A stretch of 64,000 bases of DNA, from contig NZ_PJOM01000003.1 in the NCBI RefSeq assembly GCF_002900965.1, positions 248,001 to 312,000 of the forward strand. Reading direction: 5' to 3'. The number at the start of each line of letters is the position of its first letter. Position 1 is the first letter of the stretch. Of this stretch, positions 53,047 to 60,948 are shown one piece after another. The DNA comes from Pseudotabrizicola formosa. GTDB taxonomy: Bacteria > Pseudomonadota > Alphaproteobacteria > Rhodobacterales > Rhodobacteraceae. The position numbers and the translations under genes were made by a program. Below the pieces are notes generated by a model. That model was not told the DNA's origin, did not search any database, and worked only from the letters and a program-made list of their open reading frames with translations.

Positions 53047-53208
53047 GATCGCGACGATAGCCACAGCGCCCGGAATGTAAAGGGGGGAATTTGCGGTGTC
53101 CTGTGCCGCTGGCCATGGCGGGGATGCGGGTGTTGGTCCTGTGGTCGGCCTTCGCGGCGTGCTGAGGCGGAATGCGGTGGCAAGGGGCTGAAACGGCACG
53201 ACATTCCG

Positions 53209-53252
53209 GGTATGATCGGCGTATGGTCTGCGTATGGCGGACGTATGGTTCA
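53209..53252 (-). repeat. four 11-bp direct repeats with CGTATGG core
   Basis: CGTATGG starts at 53220, 53231 and 53242, exactly 11 bp apart, and a weaker copy GGTATGA starts at 53209. On the minus strand these read CCATACG about 165-200 bp upstream of the leu leader. One helical-turn spacing puts them on one face of the DNA, as for cooperative regulator binding. Confidence 0.7.
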
Positions 53253-53347
53253 CGTCATGACATGTGTGCAGGTGCGGCACCGGAGATTTGGCAGAGGTGC
53301 CAGGGCCGGGACTGGGGACATTGCTGGCCTTCGATACCGGGCGCGAC

Positions 53348-54076
53348 CTAGACCAGCCAAAGGACAGCCGCCAGCACCCCGACCCCCATCCCGAAGGCCA
53401 GCCCGTCCCTCGTCTGAAAGGGCAGGATCTCGCGCTGGGTGCGGGGGGCATTGGGGCGCAGGCCGCGGGCCTCCATCGCAAGGGCGGCGCGGGTGGCGCG
53501 GCGGATGGCAAAGGCCAGGAGCGGGATGGTCAGCGCCATCACCTCACCCGGGCCGGGCAGGCGGCGCATGGGGCGCCCCAGCCGCATCGCCCGGGCCATG
53601 CGCAGCACCTGCATCTCGCGCGCGAGGTCGGGCACCAGATGCATGGCCTGCATCAGCGCAAACCCCACTGGCGCAGGCAGGCGCAGATGCACCATCAGCG
53701 CCCGCACCAGCCCCCCCGGATCGGTGGTCAGCGCGAAGAGGGCCGACACCATCCCGCAGGCCAAGGCCCGGGTGAACAGCACCAGCCCGGGCGAGATGTC
53801 GGGGGCGGCCAGCGCCTGTTCGTTCGCCATCTGCAGGGCAAAGCCCGACTCGGCGTTGAACAGCACCGAGGTGGTGAGGAACCCGAAGCCGAACAGCGCA
53901 AAGGGCACCATCAGTGCCAGAAGCTTCCACAGCGCCACGCGCTGCAGCCCCCACAGCAGCCCAAAGGCCAGCGTGAGGGTTACAAGCTGAAACCGCAGGT
54001 CAAAGACCAGAACCGAGGCCCCGATCCAGATCAGGCACAGGGCCAGTTTCGGCAGGGGGTGAAGGTTGCCTAGCAT
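53348..54076 (-). CDS. ykoC: ECF transporter transmembrane subunit (YkoC/EcfT)
   Basis: A 242-residue inner-membrane coupling protein with about five helices and the EcfT coupling motif region ARAMRLGRPMRRLPG and MEARGLR near residue 150-215. It links the ATPase YkoD to the substrate-binding YkoE. It starts at 54076, 7 bp inside ykoD, and closes the ykoFEDC-type operon headed by a TPP riboswitch. The substrate is inferred to be hydroxymethylpyrimidine or thiamine, as for Bacillus ykoFEDC. Confidence 0.9.
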   Translation of the reverse strand: MLGNLHPLPKLALCLIWIGASVLVFDLRFQLVTLTLAFGLLWGLQRVALWKLLALMVPFALFGFGFLTTSVLFNAESGFALQMANEQALAAPDISPGLVLFTRALACGMVSALFALTTDPGGLVRALMVHLRLPAPVGFALMQAMHLVPDLAREMQVLRMARAMRLGRPMRRLPGPGEVMALTIPLLAFAIRRATRAALAMEARGLRPNAPRTQREILPFQTRDGLAFGMGVGVLAAVLWLV

Positions 54077-55647
54077 GGGGTGCGGTCCATCCAGTGCAGC
54101 AGGGGGGCGGCCTCGGGTGGGGCCAGCCCGCAACGCTGCAACAGGGCAGTGTCACGCAGCACAGTGCGCGCGGGGCCGTCGGCCTGTACCCGGCCTTCGG
54201 CCAGCACGATCACCCTGTCACAGACAGAAAGCGCGAAATCGGCGTCATGGGTGATGACCGCAAGCGTCTTGCCCATGCCCGCCAGCCGCCGGATGTGGCC
54301 GGCGATGCGGGTGGTGCCGGCATGGTCCAGCCCTGCGGTCGGCTCATCCAGCACCAGCACCGGCCAGCGGTCGGTTGCGGTCAGCAGCGCCAAGGCCAGA
54401 CGCCGCTTTTGCCCTGCCGACAGGCTAAACGGGTGCTGGGTTGCCACATGGTCCAGCCCCCATCCGGCCAGCAGCGCGGCGCAATCGGCGGCGGGGACGC
54501 CCATTGCCAGACACTCGGCCCGGGTGGTTTCCGCCGCGAAATGCGAGTCTGCGTTTTGAAAGGCCATGGCCCCGGGCGGCCCGGTCCTTTGCCCCGCGCG
54601 GGGCGGGATCAGCCCGGCAAGGCAGGCCGCCAGCGTCGATTTGCCCGCACCATTGGGGCCAAGGATGCCCAACACCTCGCCCGCGCGCAGGCCCAGCGAG
54701 ATATTGCGCAGCACAACCGGGCCGAAGGGCGGGGCGCAGTCCACCCGGTTGAGCCGCAGGGTTTCGGTTCCGCTCTGACAGGCTGCGGGCAGCAAGAGCG
54801 GGGCCAGATCGGCATGGGGGGGCAGATGCGCCACGAGGTCGGCCACCTGCACCACGGCAGGCACGCTGACACCCTGTGCGGCCAGTGCCAGCCGCAGCCG
54901 GGTGGCCAGTGGGGTCCAGATTCCTTGCGCTGCCAGATCGGCACCGTGGCTGGCAAAGACCTTGTCGGGCGGACCCTCAGCCAGGGTTTGCCCGTCGCGG
55001 CCCAGAACCACCACCCGGTCGATGCGGTCCAGCACCGGCCCCAACCGGTGATCGACGATCAGCACGGTCTTTCCCGGTGCCAGCAGCAGATCGGCCATCA
55101 TCTTTGCCGCGCCGGGGGCCAGGCTGGCCGTCGGCTCATCGGCGACCACCAGATCCGCCCCTTGCGCCAGCACGGCGGTGAGGGCCACCATCTGCTTTTG
55201 GCCGCCTGACAACGTGGCGATCCGCCGCCCCATCCAGTCGGGGTGCAACCCGGCCTGTGCCATCGCCTGCGCCACGCGGGCGGCGATGTCATCTGGCGGC
55301 AGGGCACGGTTTTCCAGGGCGAAGGCAAGTTCATCTGCCAGCGTGAACCCGGCCAATGTCTGGTCTGCATCCTGAAACAGGAAGGCCACCTGTGCGGCCC
55401 AATCTGCCGGAGAGCGGCTTTCCACGGGTTGCCCGAACAGATGCAGCTGCCCCCGCCGCGCCCCGGGAAGGGCGGCGGGGATCAGCCCGGTCAGGGCCTG
55501 CAGCAGGGTGGACTTGCCGCAGCCCGAGGGGCCGAGCAGCAGCACCCGATCGCCCCGTGCAAGGCGCAGGGTGAGGGGGCCGACCGCATCGGCAGCTGCG
55601 AAGGGGTAGCGCACGGCCACCCCGTCGCAGGCCAGCACGTCAGACAT
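54070..55647 (-). CDS. ykoD: ECF transporter double ATPase (YkoD)
   Basis: A 525-residue protein holding two ABC ATPase domains. Domain 1: Walker A GPSGCGKST at 39-47, signature LSGGQKQM, Walker B LVVADEPTASL. Domain 2 (from about residue 280): Walker A GPNGAGKST, signature LSAGQKRRLALALL, Walker B VLVLDEPTAGLDHAG. It powers uptake with YkoC and YkoE. The ATG at 55647 lies 8 bp inside ykoE. The fused double ATPase is as in Bacillus YkoD. Confidence 0.94.
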   Translation of the reverse strand: MSDVLACDGVAVRYPFAAADAVGPLTLRLARGDRVLLLGPSGCGKSTLLQALTGLIPAALPGARRGQLHLFGQPVESRSPADWAAQVAFLFQDADQTLAGFTLADELAFALENRALPPDDIAARVAQAMAQAGLHPDWMGRRIATLSGGQKQMVALTAVLAQGADLVVADEPTASLAPGAAKMMADLLLAPGKTVLIVDHRLGPVLDRIDRVVVLGRDGQTLAEGPPDKVFASHGADLAAQGIWTPLATRLRLALAAQGVSVPAVVQVADLVAHLPPHADLAPLLLPAACQSGTETLRLNRVDCAPPFGPVVLRNISLGLRAGEVLGILGPNGAGKSTLAACLAGLIPPRAGQRTGPPGAMAFQNADSHFAAETTRAECLAMGVPAADCAALLAGWGLDHVATQHPFSLSAGQKRRLALALLTATDRWPVLVLDEPTAGLDHAGTTRIAGHIRRLAGMGKTLAVITHDADFALSVCDRVIVLAEGRVQADGPARTVLRDTALLQRCGLAPPEAAPLLHWMDRTPC

Positions 55648-56224
55648 GCGCGCCGCGCAGGTCACGCTCGATCGCAAGGCCCGACAGAACGCCGGTCTTG
55701 TACAGCGCCTTGACGATCAGATGCCCGAGCAGCCCGCCCAGAAGCGCGCCCGAGGCGCAGCGCAGCACGAACATCAGCATCAGCAGGCCGGGGGCAAGGC
55801 TGCCATAGTCAAACCGCACCCAGGTATAGGCAAAGGACGCCACCGCCGCGCCGACACCTGCCGCCATCAGCACCGGCAGGGACCAGCGCCGCCAGCGGGT
55901 GGCGGCAAACACGGCTTCGGCACCTGCGCCCTGCACGAGGCCCGTCAGCAGCAGCAGCAGGCCCGCCGGACTGCCCAGCAGGATCTGCACGGCGGCCGCC
56001 ATCACCTCTGACACCAGCGCCACGCCGGGTTTGCGGATGATGGCCGCGGCGATGATCGAGACGATGAACCAAAAGCCCATCACCACATCCATTGTCACCG
56101 CGCCAAAAATGGCTTGCAGGATCAGCCAGACCTGCACCCATCCCAGATAAAGCACCCCGAACACCGCGCCCAGCACGGCCACGATCAGGGTTTCACGCAA
56201 GGTCCAGACAGCCGTATGCGGCAT
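55640..56224 (-). CDS. ykoE: ECF transporter substrate-binding membrane subunit (YkoE family)
   Basis: A 194-residue S-component with five or six helices. It matches YkoE through the N-terminal WTLRETLIVAVLGAVFGV, IIRKPGVALVSEVMAAAVQ and GLVQGAGAEAVFA. YkoE binds a thiamine-pathway precursor. The ATG at 56224 has GGAGC upstream; the longer frame from 56263 is unlikely. It sits between ykoF and ykoD. Confidence 0.92.
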   Translation of the reverse strand: MPHTAVWTLRETLIVAVLGAVFGVLYLGWVQVWLILQAIFGAVTMDVVMGFWFIVSIIAAAIIRKPGVALVSEVMAAAVQILLGSPAGLLLLLTGLVQGAGAEAVFAATRWRRWSLPVLMAAGVGAAVASFAYTWVRFDYGSLAPGLLMLMFVLRCASGALLGGLLGHLIVKALYKTGVLSGLAIERDLRGAHV

Positions 56225-56274
56225 GGAAAGCTCCAGTTCTTGTAGGTTGAGGAAAAGCGGCAAAAGCCGGGAGG

Positions 56275-56883
56275 TCAGACCTTGCTGGGGCTGTTGGCCG
56301 ACAAGGTCACGTCAAGGGCCACATGGCCCGCCTGTGCGCCAAAGCCGGTGAAGGCCTGTGACAGGGTTTCAAACACCGGCCCGGCATCGCCGCGCAGCTT
56401 GGTGCAGAAGTTCTTGCTCCGCTCGAACGTGCCGGAGGATTTCAGAAAGTCGATGCAGCCGTAGATCTCGTCCATATGGTGGCCAAGGCCCAGCGGATAG
56501 AGCGAGAATTGCGCGGCAACCGGCTGGCCGGTCAGCGCCGCCGATGCCACACCGGCCTGCGCCGCGGCAATGCGGTCGGGCAGGGGCGTGCCGGGTGGCA
56601 AGCCGCCCGAGGGCGTGCAGATCGGATCATCCGGTTCCCCGGGACAGCCGCGCGAGACGGTGGCGTGCAGGGTGCAATGCACACCGCCACGGGCGGCGGC
56701 GACAAACAGATCGCGCATGGCGGGGAACAGGATTTCCGGCGGGCCGACCAGCAGGGTGGACAGATCATCGGTTTCAATCCGCAGCTGGTCGCGCCACGGG
56801 TCCAGTGCCGACAGGGCACCAAGGATGATGCCGATGAAATCATCGGACATGGGATACAGGGATATCTGTGCGCCGGAAAACAT
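56275..56883 (-). CDS. ykoF: YkoF-like thiamine/HMP-binding protein
   Basis: About 202 residues with two tandem YkoF repeats: SGAQISLYPMSDDFIGII near the start and AAQFSLYPLGLGHHMDEIYG near residue 125. Bacillus YkoF binds thiamine through such repeats and is the first gene of a thiamine-controlled transport operon. It is cytosolic in Bacillus; no signal peptide is seen here. I chose ATG 56883, with GAGGTG just upstream; GTG 56889 is possible. It begins 8 bp after the TPP riboswitch. Confidence 0.9.
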   Translation of the reverse strand: MFSGAQISLYPMSDDFIGIILGALSALDPWRDQLRIETDDLSTLLVGPPEILFPAMRDLFVAAARGGVHCTLHATVSRGCPGEPDDPICTPSGGLPPGTPLPDRIAAAQAGVASAALTGQPVAAQFSLYPLGLGHHMDEIYGCIDFLKSSGTFERSKNFCTKLRGDAGPVFETLSQAFTGFGAQAGHVALDVTLSANSPSKV

Positions 56884-56891
56884 TTTCACCT

Positions 56892-56976
56892 CGCTCCGCT
56901 GGCATTACCCAGATCAGCTAAAGGGTTCGCGGGATTGCACCCGACATCTCAGCCCCGGCCATACGGAGCGCCCCTG
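56892..56976 (-). promoter_or_regulatory. TPP (THI-box) riboswitch controlling ykoFEDC
   Basis: On the minus strand the conserved parts are in order: P1 5' strand CGCTCCG, then GGGGCTGAGATG, CGAACCCTTTAGCTGATC, CTGGGTAATGCCAGCG, and the P1 3' strand CGGAGCG (56892-56898). The ykoF ribosome site GAGG (56889-56892) touches the P1 stem, and the start codon is 8 bp away, which suggests translational control: TPP binding closes P1 and hides the site. Confidence 0.97.
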
Positions 56977-57133
56977 TTCATGGGCAAAGATTAGCAGAAG
57001 AATCTGCGGCGGCAAGACCGTGTTTTCAGGCGCGGTGTTTTTTGAGCGCTTTCCTTCAGGCCCTGTCTGGCAAAGGGTGGTTGCCGGGCTGCGACTTTCG
57101 CCTATCTGCACCGTCCTGATAGCGGAGCAGAAC

Positions 57134-57787
57134 ATGCGGACATTGATCATTGGCAGTTCGGGTGGCATCGGGTCGGCCTTGCTTGCGGCCTGCGGACCGG
57201 AGGCCGTGGGCCTGTCGCGTCGGGACCACGGGTTTGACCTGACCGACGAGGCCAGCATCGCCCGCGGGCTGGCCGCGCTTGACGGCAGCTTTGACCGCAT
57301 TGTTGTTGCCTCCGGCGCGCTCGAATTGAACGGGGCCGCCCCCGAGCGGGCGCTGCGCAGTCTGGACCCGGCGGCCATGGCAGCCCAGTTCGCGCTGAAC
57401 GCCATCGGTCCGGCCCTTGTTCTGCGCCATGCGCTGCGCCTGATGCCTAAGGATCGCCCCAGCCGGTTCGCGGCCCTGTCGGCGCGGGTGGGCAGCATCG
57501 GCGACAATCGTCTGGGCGGATGGTACAGCTACCGGGCGGCCAAGGCGGCGCTGAACCAGTTGATCCATACCGCCGCGATCGAGGTGGCCCGAAGTCATCC
57601 GCAGGCGGTGGTGGTCTGCCTGCACCCCGGCACCGTGGCGACCCCGCTTACCCTGAAATACGTGGGCAGCCATGCCACCGTCGCCCCGCCAGCGGCGGCA
57701 CAGAACCTGCTGCGGGTGCTGGACGGGCTGACCCCCGCCGACAGCGGCGGCTTCTTTGACTGGCAAGGCAAGCCAGTGCCATGGTGA
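57134..57787 (+). CDS. short-chain dehydrogenase, CsgA-like
   Basis: A 217-residue SDR with the nucleotide motif GSSGGIGSALL at the N-terminus, the catalytic Tyr-Lys in YSYRAAKAALNQL, and a C-terminus resembling C-factor/CsgA-type SDRs (LHPGTVATPL). GGAGCAGAAC precedes the ATG at 57134. It overlaps the photolyase gene by 7 bp, a pairing often seen in Alphaproteobacteria. The substrate is unknown. It is divergent from ykoF. Confidence 0.88.
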   Translation: MRTLIIGSSGGIGSALLAACGPEAVGLSRRDHGFDLTDEASIARGLAALDGSFDRIVVASGALELNGAAPERALRSLDPAAMAAQFALNAIGPALVLRHALRLMPKDRPSRFAALSARVGSIGDNRLGGWYSYRAAKAALNQLIHTAAIEVARSHPQAVVVCLHPGTVATPLTLKYVGSHATVAPPAAAQNLLRVLDGLTPADSGGFFDWQGKPVPW

Positions 57788-59310
57788 GGCGCCTTGTCCT
57801 GATCCTTGGCGATCAGCTGACCCCCGATGTGGCCGCGTTGCGCGCAGCCAACCCCGCGCAGGATGTGGTGGTCATGGCCGAGGTGCGGGCCGAGGGCACC
57901 TATGTGCCGCACCATCCGCAAAAGATTGCGCTGATCCTGTCCGCCATGCGCCATTTCGCCGAGGATCTGCGCCGTGCGGGCTGGACCGTGGCCTATTCCC
58001 GGCTGGATGACCCGGACAACACCCATTCCATGCCCGGCGAGCTGTTGCGCCGCGCGGCAGAGTTTGGGGCGACCGAAGTCCTTGCCACCCGCCCTGGCGA
58101 ATGGCGGCTGATCACCGCGCTGGACGAGATGCCGCTGCCGGTGACCCAAGCTGCGGATGACCGGTTCCTGTGTTCCGATGCCGAATTCGCCGACTGGGCC
58201 GAGGGCCGCAAGCAGTTGCGCATGGAATGGTTCTACCGCGAGATGCGCCGCAAGACCGGGTTGCTGATGGACGGCGACCAGCCGGTGGGCGGGCAATGGA
58301 ACTTTGACCATGACAACCGCAAGCCGGCACAACCGGATCTGTTCCGGCCGCGCCCGCCGCGCTTTGCGCCGGATGCCACGACGGCAGAGGTGCTCGATCT
58401 GGTCGAGGCGCAGTATCCACAGCATTTCGGCCGCCTGCGCCCCTTTGGCTGGGGGGTGACCCGCGCCGATGCGCTTGCCGCGCTTGACTGGTTTGCCGCG
58501 CACGCCTTGCCGAGGTTTGGCGACGAGCAGGATGCCATGCTGGCGGATGACCCCACCCTGAGCCATTCGCTGCTGTCGCCCTATCTGAATATTGGCCTCT
58601 TGTCGCCGATGGAGGTCTGTCAGGCGGCAGAGGCGGCTTATGCTGCGGGCAAGGCACCGTTGAATGCCGTCGAAGGCTTTATCCGTCAGATCATTGGCTG
58701 GCGCGAATATGTGCGGGGCATCTATATGCTGCACGGTCCGGGCTATGCGGATCAGAACGCGCTTGGCGCCGACCGTGCACTGCCCGACCTGTATTGGGGG
58801 GCAAAGACCGATATGGCCTGCCTGTCCCATGCGGTGGCCCAGACCCGGGATCTGGCCTATGCGCATCACATCCAGCGGTTGATGGTCACCGGCCTGTTCG
58901 GTTTGATTGCGGGGATCAGCCCGCAGGCTTTGCACGCGTGGTATCTGGCGGTCTATATCGATGCCTTCGAATGGGTCGAGGCCCCCAATACCATCGGGAT
59001 GAGCCAGTTTGCCGATGGCGGCGTGCTGGGGTCAAAGCCCTATGCGGCCTCGGGGGCCTATATTGACCGGATGTCGGATTATTGTGGCGGGTGCCGGTAC
59101 AAGGTGAAGGACAAGACCGGGCCGGATGCCTGCCCGTTCAACCTGCTGTACTGGCATTTCCTGCTGCGCCACCGCGACCGGTTTCAGTCAAACCCGCGCA
59201 TGGCCCAGATGTACCGGACCTGGGACAAGATGGATGAGGCCCGCCGGCGCACCACCCTGTCCGAGGCGGAGGCTTTCCTGCACCGGCTGGACATGGGCAA
59301 ACGCGTCTGA
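57781..59310 (+). CDS. iron-sulfur (6-4) photolyase / bacterial cryptochrome (FeS-BCP, PhrB/CryB type)
   Basis: A 509-residue flavoprotein with an N-terminal lumazine/antenna domain (LVLILGDQLTP) and a C-terminal FAD domain. The four cluster-binding cysteines of the FeS-BCP class are present: Cys347, Cys435, Cys438 and Cys451 (DMACLSH, DYCGGCRYK, DACPF). Members repair UV (6-4) photoproducts (PhrB) or act as light sensors (CryB of Rhodobacter). Repair versus signalling cannot be told from sequence. It is translationally coupled to the upstream SDR gene. The length is normal. Confidence 0.93.
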   Translation: MVRRLVLILGDQLTPDVAALRAANPAQDVVVMAEVRAEGTYVPHHPQKIALILSAMRHFAEDLRRAGWTVAYSRLDDPDNTHSMPGELLRRAAEFGATEVLATRPGEWRLITALDEMPLPVTQAADDRFLCSDAEFADWAEGRKQLRMEWFYREMRRKTGLLMDGDQPVGGQWNFDHDNRKPAQPDLFRPRPPRFAPDATTAEVLDLVEAQYPQHFGRLRPFGWGVTRADALAALDWFAAHALPRFGDEQDAMLADDPTLSHSLLSPYLNIGLLSPMEVCQAAEAAYAAGKAPLNAVEGFIRQIIGWREYVRGIYMLHGPGYADQNALGADRALPDLYWGAKTDMACLSHAVAQTRDLAYAHHIQRLMVTGLFGLIAGISPQALHAWYLAVYIDAFEWVEAPNTIGMSQFADGGVLGSKPYAASGAYIDRMSDYCGGCRYKVKDKTGPDACPFNLLYWHFLLRHRDRFQSNPRMAQMYRTWDKMDEARRRTTLSEAEAFLHRLDMGKRV

Positions 59311-59341
59311 CGGTCCGCGCGGGGGCGCGAGATGGGGGTGG

Positions 59342-60805
59342 TCAGGGGGCAGGTGCTGCCTCGGCGGCGGGGGCGTCGGGTTCTGCGCCGTCCGGCTCGG
59401 CCGGCGTGGGGGCCATCAGGATGCCGTTTTCCCACAGCCCTTCGGCGACCTGCCCGCTGGCATAGGTCAGCTTCCCCTGTCCGGCGCGACGGCCCTTGAC
59501 GAAGCTGCCTTCATAGACATCGCCGTTGGGGTAGGTGGCGATGCCAGTGCCCTCAATCTCGCCCGCGTTCCAGGCGCCGGTGTAGCGAAAGCCGTCAGGG
59601 CCGGTGATGTTGCCTTGGCCCTGACGCAGGCCTGCGACGAAATCGCCGGCATAGACCGACCCGTCAGGATAGGTGGCCACGCCCTTGCCCTGCCGCTGGC
59701 CATCAACAAAGGTGCCCTCGAAGCTGTAGCCATCCGCCAGGGTCAATCGGCCCTCGCCATCGGGGCGGGCGGCCTTGAAACCTCCGGTATAGGTCGCGCC
59801 ATTGGCATAGGTCGCCGTGCCTGTGCCTTCGATCACGCCATTCACCCAGGTGCCGTCATAGGTGGACCCGTCGGCATAGGTGATCTTGCCGGTGCCTTCG
59901 GCCTGATCGTTCTGCACCTCGCCGACATAGACCGCGCCATCGGGAAAGGTGATGCGCCCGGTTCCACTCAGCCGGCCATCGACCCAGTCACCGTCCAGCA
60001 CGGTGCCGTCAGTGGCGCGGAAGATGCCCTTGCCGCTGCGCCGGTCGGCCTGAAACTGCCCCTCGAACACGTCACCGCTGGCATAGGTGGCCTTGCCTTG
60101 CCCCTGCCGCTGCCCATCGGCAAAGCCGCCCTCATAGAGATCGCCATTGGGTTGGGTCAGCGTGCCGGTGCCGTTGATCTGGCCGGCCACCCAATCGCCG
60201 ACATAGGTCAGCCCGTCTGGCATGGTCAGGGTGCCGGTGCCCTGCCGTTCGCCCGCGACAAGCATGCCGTCATAGACGGCACCGTCAGGATAGGTGATTC
60301 TGCCGCTGCCTTGCTTCAGGCCCTCGGCCCAGCCACCCTCATAGCGATAGCCGCCCGGACCCTCCTGGATGCCCTCTCCGTGGTGTTTGCCATCGACAAA
60401 GGCACCCGTGTAGACCGAGCCGTCGGGATAGGTCGCCACACCTTCGCCGGTCATCTTGCCGCCGGACCAGTCGCCCTCATAGCTGCCGCCGTTGGCATAA
60501 GAAATCTTGCCGCGCCCTTCGGGTTTGCCTGCCGCAAACTGGCCCTCATAGACCGAGCCGTTGGGATAACGCGCAACGCCTTGCCCCAGGATCTCGCCGG
60601 CGGCCCATTCGCCGGTATAGCTGTAGCCATTGGGAAGCGTGTAGGTGCCGGTGCCATGCTGGCGGCCGTTCAGGAATGTGCCCTCATAGAACGATCCGTC
60701 ATCATATTGCTTGGTGACGACCTCACCCTCCTGTGCCGCCGCGCCCCAGGGCAGGGCAAGGCCCAGAAGGAGGGTTCCCGTCTTCATCCATAGCCTGTGG
60801 CGCAT
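59342..60805 (-). CDS. exported MORN-repeat protein with 18 tandem repeats
   Basis: A 487-residue protein: signal peptide (about 24 residues, cleavage after WGAAA), then 18 uninterrupted 23-residue MORN repeats (pattern YPDGSVYEGxFxxGxxxGxG) and a partial nineteenth, with an acidic Ala/Pro tail (about 470-487). MORN repeats build an elongated beta solenoid used for protein or lipid contacts. AGGGGGACGGA precedes ATG 60805; ATG 60787 is possible. It should be periplasmic or outside the cell. It converges with the photolyase gene and diverges from nadE. Confidence 0.9.
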   Translation of the reverse strand: MRHRLWMKTGTLLLGLALPWGAAAQEGEVVTKQYDDGSFYEGTFLNGRQHGTGTYTLPNGYSYTGEWAAGEILGQGVARYPNGSVYEGQFAAGKPEGRGKISYANGGSYEGDWSGGKMTGEGVATYPDGSVYTGAFVDGKHHGEGIQEGPGGYRYEGGWAEGLKQGSGRITYPDGAVYDGMLVAGERQGTGTLTMPDGLTYVGDWVAGQINGTGTLTQPNGDLYEGGFADGQRQGQGKATYASGDVFEGQFQADRRSGKGIFRATDGTVLDGDWVDGRLSGTGRITFPDGAVYVGEVQNDQAEGTGKITYADGSTYDGTWVNGVIEGTGTATYANGATYTGGFKAARPDGEGRLTLADGYSFEGTFVDGQRQGKGVATYPDGSVYAGDFVAGLRQGQGNITGPDGFRYTGAWNAGEIEGTGIATYPNGDVYEGSFVKGRRAGQGKLTYASGQVAEGLWENGILMAPTPAEPDGAEPDAPAAEAAPAP

Positions 60806-60948
60806 TCCGTCCCCCTGCCGATCTTTGCCGCAAAGCCTAGCGGGGCCGGGTGGCTCTGACAAGCAGTGCGGTCCGGCTGTCGCATTCACTTTCCCTTGCC
60901 GGACAACCTGCTAGAACAGCCGTATCCGCAATGAAAGAAGGTGCCACC

